Position numbers and translations under genes: made by a program
Assembly (NCBI RefSeq): GCF_052114085.1
Contig: NZ_JBFREB010000001.1
Location: 1 to 64,000, forward strand
Length of the DNA stretch: 64,000 nt
DNA from: Leifsonia sp052114085
GTDB taxonomy: Bacteria; Actinomycetota; Actinomycetes; Actinomycetales; Microbacteriaceae
Direction: 5' to 3'
Shown here: piece after piece, positions 7,164 to 14,603 of the stretch
How the letters are laid out: each line of letters opens with the position of its first letter
How positions within the stretch are numbered: the stretch's first letter is position 1
The notes under the pieces: generated by a model
The model's database searches: none
Told to the model about the DNA's origin: nothing
What the model saw: the letters and a program-made list of their open reading frames with translations, nothing else

Positions 7164-8955
7164 GCGCCCGCACTCGGGCGACTCCTCCGAGACGGGCACA
7201 GTTGCGTCCGCGGACGACCTCCGAACCGGTAACCCGGCGACAGACTTTTCGATAGCGCTCCTGAGCGCCTTCGTCCGGAATGGCGTGAGCGACCTCGTTG
7301 TCAGCCCGGGCTCGCGGTCCCAGGCGCTCGCGCTCGTCGCGGCCGAACTGGAACGTTCGCGGTCGGCCCGGGTGCACGTGCGCATTGACGAGCGCTCGGG
7401 CGGATTTCTTGCGCTCGGGCTGGCGCGCGAGACCGGTGCTCCCGCGGTCGTCATCACAACGAGCGGCACCGCGACCGCCAATCTGCACCCGGCCGTTCTC
7501 GAGGCGCACGAGGCCGGGATCCCTCTCATCGTGGTGACCGGCGACCGTCCGGAGGAGCTCCGTGGCATCCGGTCGAACCAGACGACGCACCAGGACGGCC
7601 TGTACGCCGCGGCGGTCCGCTGGTCGGTCGACGTCGGGGCCCCCGCCGGCGCTGACGATGAAGCCGACCAGGCGAGCGCGCTCGCTGAGGCGGCTGTCCG
7701 CGCCGCTGTCGGAGCGGACACGGCAGACCCGGGGCCCGTCCATCTCAATGTCGCGTTCCGCGAGCCGCTCTCGGTCGCGGTCCCTCCGCTCCCCGAATCG
7801 CCCACCGGTCCGCTGCCCGACACCGCGAGGCCGATCGCCCTCGGCCGCGAAACCCTCGCCATCGGCGGCGGTCCGCGGACCGTCGTCGTCGCGGGCGCCG
7901 ACGCCGGCCCGCGCGCCGAAGAGTTCGCCCGCGAAGCCGGCTTTCCGCTCCTGGCCGAGGTGTCGAGCGGTGCCCACTTCGGACCGAACCTGGTCGTCTC
8001 GTATCGTGAACTGCTCCGCGATGAGAGCTTCGGGGGCGCGGTCGAGCGGGCGATCGTCTTCGGTCACCCCACCCTCAGCCGGGAAGTGCCGGCGCTGCTC
8101 ACCCGGAGCGACGTCGACGTGATCGTGGTCGCGCCGACCGGAGCCCAGGCGTACAACCCGGGCCACCGAGCGAGCGTCGCCGGCGGGGTGCTCGCCGACC
8201 CGTCGATCGACGTGCGCGCCCCCGAAGTGCGCGGCTGGGTCGGGCGGTGGGTATTCGCCAGTCGGCGGATCGCCGAGCAGGCGGCGCTTGACGCCGGTCC
8301 CTCCTCGGTGGCGCCGGATGTGGAGAAGGCGCGGTCCTTCGAACCGGCGGACGCGCTGGCCTTCGCCGCGGCCGAACTTGCGGCGATTCGCGCCCCCATC
8401 ACGCGGTCGCTGTTGGCGGAGGCAGTCTGGCGGTACACCTGGCCCCACGACAGGCTCGTCCTCGGTGCGTCTCGTCTGATTCGGGATGTCGACCGCACCG
8501 TGCCGGGAAAGAAGATCACCGTTCATGCGAACCGTGGCCTCGCCGGAATCGACGGGACCATCGCCACCGCGACGGGCATTGCGCTCGCCAGCCAGCGGAC
8601 GGCCGACGAGGCGGAGCTGCCGCGCGGTGTGACGCGCGTGCTTCTCGGCGATCTGGCTCTGCTCCACGACGTCGGTTCGCTGCTCCTCGGTGTGGGGGAG
8701 CCGCGCCCGCACCTGCAGGTGGTCGTCGGAAACGACGGCGGCGGAACGATCTTCGACGGGCTCGAAGTCGCAGGGACGGCGCCGGCGTCAGCCTTCGACC
8801 GTGTCCTGTACACGCCGCAGACTGTGGACTTCGCCGCGCTCGCGCAGGCCTACGGGTGGCACCATGCGGTCGCTCGCACCAAGGGAGAGCTCGACCAGGC
8901 GCTGTCCGCGCCCCCTGCCGGCGTGAGTCTTCTCGAAGTCCCCCTGTCTCGCTGA
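7156..8955 (+). CDS. menD: SEPHCHC synthase
   Basis: MenD is the thiamine-diphosphate enzyme that condenses isochorismate with 2-oxoglutarate in the first committed step of menaquinone synthesis. The 599-residue protein shows the N-terminal ThDP fold: SPGSRSQALAL near residues 50-60, then RIDERSGGFLALG with the catalytic glutamate near 76-88, and TSGTATANLHPAVLEA. The C-terminal cofactor motif GNDGGGTIFDGLE follows near residues 525-537. The start at 7156 lies inside the PLDc_N gene with no strong ribosome site, which suggests translational coupling. An N-terminal extension of about 25 residues precedes the conserved domain. Confidence 0.95.
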   Translation: MGERPHSGDSSETGTVASADDLRTGNPATDFSIALLSAFVRNGVSDLVVSPGSRSQALALVAAELERSRSARVHVRIDERSGGFLALGLARETGAPAVVITTSGTATANLHPAVLEAHEAGIPLIVVTGDRPEELRGIRSNQTTHQDGLYAAAVRWSVDVGAPAGADDEADQASALAEAAVRAAVGADTADPGPVHLNVAFREPLSVAVPPLPESPTGPLPDTARPIALGRETLAIGGGPRTVVVAGADAGPRAEEFAREAGFPLLAEVSSGAHFGPNLVVSYRELLRDESFGGAVERAIVFGHPTLSREVPALLTRSDVDVIVVAPTGAQAYNPGHRASVAGGVLADPSIDVRAPEVRGWVGRWVFASRRIAEQAALDAGPSSVAPDVEKARSFEPADALAFAAAELAAIRAPITRSLLAEAVWRYTWPHDRLVLGASRLIRDVDRTVPGKKITVHANRGLAGIDGTIATATGIALASQRTADEAELPRGVTRVLLGDLALLHDVGSLLLGVGEPRPHLQVVVGNDGGGTIFDGLEVAGTAPASAFDRVLYTPQTVDFAALAQAYGWHHAVARTKGELDQALSAPPAGVSLLEVPLSR

Positions 8956-9194
8956 TTCCGGCTTCGGCGACCAACAGAGGCGACTCGGACGGGTTCGTGA
9001 GCGCGTTCACGGCAGATGCCTTCCTCAGTGACTGGGGCGGGAGTTCCATGGGCGCGAAGGCGTGCGGCGCTGGGACAGCACGGACAACATCGGCGTCAAC
9101 GCACATTTCGTTCTGGTCGAAGTCAGCGGCGGAGCCGATCCCGAGACCTACGTCGCTCCGGGACGGCCTGATCGCGAGCCTCCGCATCGGCTGA
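8955..9194 (+). pseudogene. Frameshifted NTF2/SnoaL-like gene remnant
   Basis: This stretch after menD carries three pieces of one NTF2-like domain in two frames. The first frame gives ATNRGDSDGFVSAFTADAF and then LSDWG (8967-9042). The next frame gives EFHGREGVRRWDSTDNIGV and HFVLVEVS (about 9041-9130). The first frame returns with LRDGLIASLRIG and a stop at 9194. Adding one G to the G-run near 9037-9045 would join the first two pieces as WGREFHG, so a one-base deletion is likely. About 20 residues are missing before the last piece. There is no start codon of its own and the N-terminus is cut at the menD end. The rest, to 9287, holds nothing recognisable. Confidence 0.65.
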
Positions 9195-9287
9195 GGTCGA
9201 GTGGCCGACGTACAAGCGGCATCCACGCCGATCCGGCACGCGTTGGAGGAGTCGCACAACGATTGCGCCGATTGCTCAGTGGATCAC

Positions 9288-9293
9288 TAACCT
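9288..9293 (+). promoter_or_regulatory. Leaderless -10 box for the thioesterase gene
   Basis: TAACCT lies 6 bases before the GTG at 9300. This selects GTG 9300 over the ATG two codons later. Confidence 0.55.
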
Positions 9294-9299
9294 GACCGG

Positions 9300-9851
9300 G
9301 TGCACATGATCTTTCGAACGATGCTTCACGCGCTCATCTCGCGTTTCGGGGCGAGGCTCGGGCACTGGGATGTGGCACGCACGCGGTTCCGCGTCCTGCC
9401 GACCGACCTCGACATCCTCAAGCACGTGAACAACGGCGTGTACCTGTCAATCGCTGACATCGGGCGGTTCGACCTGCTGCAACGCAACGGGGTGTGGGCG
9501 ATCTTCAAGCGACGGGGCTGGTACCCGGTGGTTGCCTCGGAGACCATCTCGTTCCGAAAGTCATTGGAGCTGTGGCAGCCGTTCGTCGTGGAGTCGCGCA
9601 TTCTCGGCTTCGACGAGAAAGCGGTGTACGTCGAGCAGCGATTCACGGTCGATGGCGAGATCTACACGCAGGCGTTCATCCGGGGGCGGTTCCTGAAGCG
9701 CACGGGTGGTGTCGTGACCATCGACGAGCTGCTGGAGGCGGTCGGTCCGTCGCCGACGGATGTGACCATCCCCCAGTGGCTCATCGAGTGGGGCTCCGAC
9801 GCCGCGCTGCCCTCCACGCGCGCCGAGGCGCCGAGCGTCTGGAGCGAGTGA
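9300..9851 (+). CDS. Hotdog-fold acyl-CoA thioesterase-like protein
   Basis: The 183-residue protein has the 4HBT/THEM6-like hotdog-fold pattern. The segment TDLDILKHVNNGVYLSIADI (about residues 36-55) corresponds to the active-site helix region of acyl-CoA thioesterases. SETISFRKSLELWQPFVVESR follows as the paired beta strands, with a YVEQRF strand after it. Family members hydrolyse acyl-CoA thioesters; the acyl substrate cannot be read from sequence. The gene stands alone behind its own -10 box and converges with the FAD oxidase gene. Confidence 0.82.
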   Translation: MHMIFRTMLHALISRFGARLGHWDVARTRFRVLPTDLDILKHVNNGVYLSIADIGRFDLLQRNGVWAIFKRRGWYPVVASETISFRKSLELWQPFVVESRILGFDEKAVYVEQRFTVDGEIYTQAFIRGRFLKRTGGVVTIDELLEAVGPSPTDVTIPQWLIEWGSDAALPSTRAEAPSVWSE

Positions 9852-9867
9852 GTCGGCGCTTCCCGCT

Positions 9868-11238
9868 TTAGGACGGCCCGAATGCGAAGACCCGGTCGGG
9901 ATCCCAGTGGGTGCGTGCCACCTCCAGGCGCTTCTCGATCGCGGGAGGCCACACCCGCTCGAAGGCAGCCCGATCGGCGAGGTCACCCGCGAAGTTCACA
10001 TTCGTGATCGCGGAGATCCGAACGCGCAGCGCGTCGGCGATCGCGCCCGCCCGCGCGGGCGCGGCCTCCGCGAAAGTCGACGGGTCGGCGGCAAGGAGGG
10101 TGAGCGTGTAACCGCTGTCGCGGCCGCCCACGGCCGTGCCGTCAGCGGTGTCGCGTGCCGTGGCGCCGCCGATCTGGCGGATCTCCACGGAGAGGAACGG
10201 CGCTCCAGAGCCGGGACCACCGAGTTCGAGGATGACATCGCCGGCGTCCTGGTCGAAGGTGTCGAGCATGAAGCCGCGGATCCAGGTCGGGCCGCCCTCT
10301 TCCGGGTCGTTGTTGATGCTGGCGACCGCGGTCGCGGGCATCTCGGCCACGAAGTCCAAGTAGACCGGAGCGGCGGCGCGGATGGGCTCGAACAGCCGCT
10401 CACCCTCGGCCGTCTCGCCGGGGTAGGCGAAGCGAACGCTCAACACGGTGCGTCCGCGCAGCGGCGGGGGCGGCCCGTCGATGTCCGGAACCGTCAGGAT
10501 CGCGACCGAGGTGGTCGCCTCGTCCGGCAGTTCGGCCGACCAGTCGATCCACGCGCGGAGTGCCGGTTCGATCGCGCCGCCCTCGAAGAACACGCTGCCG
10601 CCGTACAGGCTGCGCAGAGCGACCAGCTCGAGCGACATCTCGGTCACCACGGCAAGGCCGCCTTTGCCGCCCCGGAGCGCCCAGAAGAGGTCGCGGTTCG
10701 TGCCTTCGTCGGCCGTCACGATCCGACCATCCGCTGTGACGACGCGGAACCCGCGCACCCAGTCGGAGGTGAAACCGTACGTGCGGGCCATCGGGCCGAT
10801 CCCTCCCCCGAGGGTGTACCCCACTGCGCCCACACTCGTGGACGAACCGGTGATCGGCGCGAGGCCGTGCTCCGCGGCGGCCACGATGACGGGGGCCCAG
10901 CGGACCCCGGCACCGATGCGGGCCATTCTCGTCTCCGGGTCGATGGACAGGCCGTCGAGGCCTTTCGTCGAGAGGATCATTCCGCCGATGATGGGCGCCT
11001 CCGCGCCGTGGCCGGTCGCCTGCACCCGAACGGGTAATCCGGCGGATCGGGCGAAGCTGACCGCTTCCACGACGTCGTCTTCGGAGGCGACGGCGACCAC
11101 GATGTCCGGGTCGTGGCGGATGGCGGGGTTGAAGCAGGTGATCTCCGCGGCGAGCCCCTCGTCGCCTCGGAGGTAGACCTTTCCGGTGACGTGGTCGCGC
11201 AGGCGCGCGACAGTGGTCGAGTCGAGTTCGATTCCCAT
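9868..11238 (-). CDS. FAD-binding (BBE-type) oxidoreductase
   Basis: This 456-residue protein belongs to the vanillyl-alcohol/berberine-bridge oxidase superfamily. The PP-loop FAD domain begins near residue 35 (DIVVAVASEDDVVEAV). It includes RVQATGHGAEAP, where the histidine is a usual covalent FAD attachment position, and the VGAVGYTLGGGIG motif near 135-147. The C-terminal BBE segment includes TNVNFAG near residue 410 and ends with RTHWDPDRVFAFGPS. Such enzymes oxidise alcohols or sugars with oxygen; the substrate is unknown. The ATG at 11238 fits a TACATT box 6 bases upstream and begins the conserved domain. It is divergent from the glycosylase gene. Confidence 0.88.
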   Translation of the reverse strand: MGIELDSTTVARLRDHVTGKVYLRGDEGLAAEITCFNPAIRHDPDIVVAVASEDDVVEAVSFARSAGLPVRVQATGHGAEAPIIGGMILSTKGLDGLSIDPETRMARIGAGVRWAPVIVAAAEHGLAPITGSSTSVGAVGYTLGGGIGPMARTYGFTSDWVRGFRVVTADGRIVTADEGTNRDLFWALRGGKGGLAVVTEMSLELVALRSLYGGSVFFEGGAIEPALRAWIDWSAELPDEATTSVAILTVPDIDGPPPPLRGRTVLSVRFAYPGETAEGERLFEPIRAAAPVYLDFVAEMPATAVASINNDPEEGGPTWIRGFMLDTFDQDAGDVILELGGPGSGAPFLSVEIRQIGGATARDTADGTAVGGRDSGYTLTLLAADPSTFAEAAPARAGAIADALRVRISAITNVNFAGDLADRAAFERVWPPAIEKRLEVARTHWDPDRVFAFGPS

Positions 11239-11244
11239 GGAGGA

Positions 11245-11250
11245 AATGTA
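11245..11250 (-). promoter_or_regulatory. Leaderless -10 box for the FAD oxidoreductase
   Basis: On the minus strand TACATT lies 6 bases before the ATG at 11238. Confidence 0.55.
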
Positions 11251-11310
11251 GGGGAGCCCACCGACATGCGGGTAGCCCTCCGCCGAACATCCACCGTCAG
11301 GTGTGTGACG

Positions 11311-11316
11311 TAGCAT
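11311..11316 (+). promoter_or_regulatory. Leaderless -10 box for the DNA glycosylase
   Basis: TAGCAT lies 6 bases before the ATG at 11323. Together with the minus-strand box at 11245-11250 it makes an 85-bp divergent promoter region. Confidence 0.55.
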
Positions 11317-11322
11317 TCGTGC

Positions 11323-12288
11323 ATGACCGCCGTCCTTCCCGCTCCCCGCGCCTCCGGGGCGAGCGCGGCGCCCGACGCCGAGACGGTCTATCGCCCGGCT
11401 GGGCCGCTGGACTTCGCGGGCACGTTGGCACTGCTCGGTCGCGGACCGTACGACCCGACCACCGTGTGGGACCTGCGGGGGATGTGGCGCACGTGGCGCA
11501 CGCCGGAGGGTGCGGCGGCCCTGCGCATCCAGCGCCCAGCGGCCGATGGCGCGGTTTCGGCGGCGGCGTGGGGCCCCGGCGCAGAGTGGGCGATCGCGGC
11601 TGTTCCGGATCTCCTCGGCCGAGGCGACGACTGGTCGGAGCTCGACGTCAGCGGCCACCGGCTGTTGCGCGACAGTCTCCACCGCAACCCCGGGCTCCGG
11701 CTCGCGCGCACCGGGCGGATGCTGGAAGCGCTCCTCCCCGCAATCATCGAGCAGCGGGTCACGAGCTTAGAGGCGTACCGCTCGTGGTCGCGACTCCTCC
11801 GCTGGTACGGCGAGGTCGCGCCAGGGCCGGCCCCGGACGGCATGCGGGTGACGCCGACCGTCGAGCAGTGGCGCGGCATCCCCTCATGGGACTGGCACCG
11901 CGCGGGCGTCGACCCACGGAGGGCGCGAGCAGTGCAGGCTGTACTCGCGGTCGCGCCGTCCCTCGAGCGCGCCGTCGAGAGCGCCCCGACCCTGGGCGCT
12001 GCTGAGGTGGCCTTGCAGACGATCCCGGGCGTGGGCGTGTGGACGGCGGCGGAGACGCTGCAACGCTCCCACGGTCATCCCGACCTGGTCAGCGTGGGCG
12101 ACTACCACCTCGCCCATCAGGTGGGGGAGGCGCTCATCGGTCGCCGTGTCGACGACGAGGGGATGCTCGAACTGCTGGAGCCGTGGCGTGGTCAACGTCA
12201 GCGGGTGGTGCGCCTGATCTTCGCGAGCGGGTTCCGCTTCCAGCGTCGCGGCCCGCGGATGACCGTGCAGGACCATCGCTGGCACTGA
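11323..12288 (+). CDS. AlkA-like DNA-3-methyladenine glycosylase
   Basis: This 321-residue HhH-GPD family protein should remove alkylated bases from DNA in base-excision repair. The helix-hairpin-helix is LQTIPGVGVWTAAE near residues 230-243, and the catalytic aspartate follows in SVGDYHLAHQ near residue 259. An N-terminal region resembles the AlkA substrate domain, with YRPAGPLDFAGTLALLGRG at the front. The conserved EQRVTSLEAYRSW helix lies near 147-160. There is no iron-sulfur cysteine cluster, unlike EndoIII and MutY. The gene ends six bases from a convergent SRPBCC gene. Confidence 0.88.
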   Translation: MTAVLPAPRASGASAAPDAETVYRPAGPLDFAGTLALLGRGPYDPTTVWDLRGMWRTWRTPEGAAALRIQRPAADGAVSAAAWGPGAEWAIAAVPDLLGRGDDWSELDVSGHRLLRDSLHRNPGLRLARTGRMLEALLPAIIEQRVTSLEAYRSWSRLLRWYGEVAPGPAPDGMRVTPTVEQWRGIPSWDWHRAGVDPRRARAVQAVLAVAPSLERAVESAPTLGAAEVALQTIPGVGVWTAAETLQRSHGHPDLVSVGDYHLAHQVGEALIGRRVDDEGMLELLEPWRGQRQRVVRLIFASGFRFQRRGPRMTVQDHRWH

Positions 12289-12294
12289 CCTCCG

Positions 12295-12846
12295 TCAGCC
12301 CGCGGCTCCGGATCGAGCTGCCGCCGCATCCGAGCGCAGGACGCGGTCGAGCTCGCGGCACAAGTCCCGATAGTGGTCCCGCATCGCCGGACCGTAGCTG
12401 CTCCAATCGGGCTCGGGCTTGTGATCGTGAGCCGCGACGAGCCGGTCGAGGTAGTAATCCCAGCGCGGGCCCGCGTCGGCCTCTTCGACCAGCGATCGCA
12501 GTCTCCGGCCGACCGTGACGGTCGTGAGGCCGGTCGCTTCGGTGAGGTGCGCGAACATCCGGTGCGATTGCCCGGACTCCCGTACATCGGCGTGCAGCCG
12601 ATGCGGCGCCGCGCACTCCAGCACGGTGACGTCTTCCCACTCGCCTTCCGTGCCGTCGGCCGTGAGCCGGAGTTTCACAGCGCCGGTCGTCCCGGATCCC
12701 GTGTACTCCCCGAGCCATTCGGCCAGCCGGGGTGAACGGCTGAAGTACGTCCATACCTGCTCGATGGGAGCTTTGAACATCCGGTCGAGGACGAGGTAGA
12801 CCCCGTCGTCCTTGCGGACCAGTCGTCCTGTCGGCTGCGGCATCAT
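12295..12846 (-). CDS. SRPBCC (AHSA1/START-like) protein
   Basis: The 183-residue product has the SRPBCC hydrophobic-cavity fold, with a beta strand then FKAPIEQVWTYFSRSPRLAEWLGEYTG, the typical Aha1-like opening. The later strands VTVLECAAPHRLHADV and TTVTVGRRL follow, then a long C-terminal helix. Proteins of this type bind small lipophilic ligands or act as polyketide-like cyclases or stress factors; the ligand is unknown. The start has a GGAGG about 5 bases upstream. It converges with the glycosylase gene. Confidence 0.78.
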   Translation of the reverse strand: MMPQPTGRLVRKDDGVYLVLDRMFKAPIEQVWTYFSRSPRLAEWLGEYTGSGTTGAVKLRLTADGTEGEWEDVTVLECAAPHRLHADVRESGQSHRMFAHLTEATGLTTVTVGRRLRSLVEEADAGPRWDYYLDRLVAAHDHKPEPDWSSYGPAMRDHYRDLCRELDRVLRSDAAAARSGAAG

Positions 12847-12930
12847 GGTGACCTCCGTCGGCTCAGCCTCTGGTGATCCACACCTTAGTCACGCTGCCGC
12901 GTAATCGGCAGGGGTTCGATTCGAGAGCTC

Positions 12931-14520
12931 TCAGCCTTCGAGCACGGCCATGGCGGCGTTGTGACCTCCGAGCCCGCTGACCGCGCCGCCGCGCCGCGCT
13001 CCGGAACCGCACAGCAGGATGCGCGGATGGCGTGTGGCGACACCCCATCGCTCTGCCGGGGTGTCGAGTGCGTCGCCGTCTTCCGCGAACGGCCAGGACA
13101 GCGGGCCGTGGAAGATGTTGCCCCCGGGCATGTTCAGCGCCTGCTCGAGGTCACGGGTCGTCTTGGTCTCGATGCACGGGCGACCGTCGGCATCGGTCAG
13201 GAGAAGACTCTCGACCGGTTCGGCCAGAACCGAGTTGAGGGAGGCGAGCACCGCATCCTGAAGTCGCTGCCGTGTGGCGTCGTTGTTCTCGTCTGTGAGC
13301 CAGCGGTCCGGGGTGTGGAGGCCGAAGACGGTGATGGTCTGCGCTCCCGACTCCGCCAGCTCCGGGTCGAGGATGCTCGGATCGGCCAGGGTGTGGCAGT
13401 AGATCTCGCACGGCAGCAGTTCGGGCATGACGCCGCGGGTCATGCCCGAGTACGCCTCCTCGAGCTGGCTGTAGGTCTCGTTGATGTGGAAGGTCCCACC
13501 GAACGCCGCTTTCGGGTCGATGGCCTCATCGCGAAGGCGCGGGAGACGCTCGAGCAGCAGGTTGACCTTGACCTGGGCGCCCTCCGCCTTCGCACGCGGA
13601 GGCTGCGGCGACTCGCCGAGGAGCTCGTCCAGAACGCCGGGCGCCACATTCACGAGCACTTTTTCGCCCTCGACACGGCGTTCATGGCCGTTGCGCACAT
13701 ACTCGACGGTTCCGTCCGGGTCGATCCGGGTGACCTCCGCGCCCGCGACGATGCGGGCGCCGGCCTCGCGCGCGACGCGGGTGAGCTCGCCGGTGACGGC
13801 GCCCATCCCTCCGACGGGAACGTCCCATTCGCCGGTGCCCTGCCCGATCACGTGGTACAGGAAGCAGCGGTTCTGGGCGAGGTCGGTATCGGACACGCTG
13901 GCGAAGGTGCCGATCAGCGCGTCCGTGGCGACGACACCGCGGACGAGGTCGCTCTGGACGCGGCACTCGATGAAGTCGCCGATCGGACGCTCGATGACCG
14001 CATCCCACAGCTCATCGTCGCCGACGAGCGCTTTCGCCTCGGATCGCGTGAGCAGCGGTTCGGTCACCGTCGGCCAGAGCGCTTGTGCCAGCTCGCCGGT
14101 GCTCCGGTACACCGAGTCGAAGCCTGCAGCGTCGTCGGCCGCCCCGATGCGGGCGAAGGATGCGGCGGTCGCCGCCTCGTCGGTGTTGTCGATCAGGAGG
14201 CCGGCACCGTCGGCGTCGCCGGGCACGGGCGTGTACGAGGAGTAGCGACGGCGCGCCAGTCGGATGTCGAGGCCGAGGTCTTCGATGATCCGCTGCGGCA
14301 GCAGGCTGACGAGGTACGAGTACCGGGACAGCCGTGCCTCGACGCCTCGGAACGCCTGGGCGCTGACCGCGGCCCCTCCGACCTCCTCCAGTCGTTCGAG
14401 CAGGATGACGGACTTGCCGGCGCGGGCAAGGTAGGCGGCTGCGGTCAGCCCGTTGTGTCCGCCTCCGACGATGACGATGTCGTGCGTCGCGGCAGGGGCC
14501 GAGGTGGAGCGGTCGTTCAT
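12931..14520 (-). CDS. PYROXD2/CrtI-like FAD-dependent oxidoreductase
   Basis: This 529-residue protein belongs to the phytoene-desaturase-like FAD/NAD(P) oxidoreductases. It opens with the dinucleotide-binding motif IVIVGGGHNGLTAAAYLARAG (about residues 15-36), then LERLEEVGGAAVS. It closes with the C-terminal FAD motif LLCGSGARRGGAVSGLGGHNA. There are no carotenoid genes nearby, so it is more like the PYROXD2 group than a true phytoene desaturase. The ATG at 14520 sits 6 bases after a TAGAGT box and is divergent from putA, so a role in amino-acid or lipid oxidation is possible but unproven. Confidence 0.85.
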   Translation of the reverse strand: MNDRSTSAPAATHDIVIVGGGHNGLTAAAYLARAGKSVILLERLEEVGGAAVSAQAFRGVEARLSRYSYLVSLLPQRIIEDLGLDIRLARRRYSSYTPVPGDADGAGLLIDNTDEAATAASFARIGAADDAAGFDSVYRSTGELAQALWPTVTEPLLTRSEAKALVGDDELWDAVIERPIGDFIECRVQSDLVRGVVATDALIGTFASVSDTDLAQNRCFLYHVIGQGTGEWDVPVGGMGAVTGELTRVAREAGARIVAGAEVTRIDPDGTVEYVRNGHERRVEGEKVLVNVAPGVLDELLGESPQPPRAKAEGAQVKVNLLLERLPRLRDEAIDPKAAFGGTFHINETYSQLEEAYSGMTRGVMPELLPCEIYCHTLADPSILDPELAESGAQTITVFGLHTPDRWLTDENNDATRQRLQDAVLASLNSVLAEPVESLLLTDADGRPCIETKTTRDLEQALNMPGGNIFHGPLSWPFAEDGDALDTPAERWGVATRHPRILLCGSGARRGGAVSGLGGHNAAMAVLEG

Positions 14521-14526
14521 GGATCG

Positions 14527-14532
14527 ACTCTA
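14527..14532 (-). promoter_or_regulatory. Leaderless -10 box for the PYROXD2-like gene
   Basis: On the minus strand TAGAGT lies 6 bases before the ATG at 14520. Confidence 0.6.
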
Positions 14533-14590
14533 CCGGCGACGAGTTATCCACATCTTCAGGTCGCTTCCGGGGCCGCCCAGCGCCGGGTAA

Positions 14591-14596
14591 TAGTGT
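14591..14596 (+). promoter_or_regulatory. Leaderless -10 box for putA
   Basis: TAGTGT lies 7 bases before the ATG at 14604. The divergent box at 14527-14532 is only about 60 bp away. Confidence 0.55.
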
Positions 14597-14603
14597 CGTC
14601 AGC

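Noticed and set aside
12903..12930. A TPsiC-arm-like stretch (GGGGTTCGATTC) that could be the end of a tRNA or an att site
   Set aside because: No acceptor stem, anticodon arm or partner half is present, and it is followed by the end of a CDS. It looks like chance similarity.
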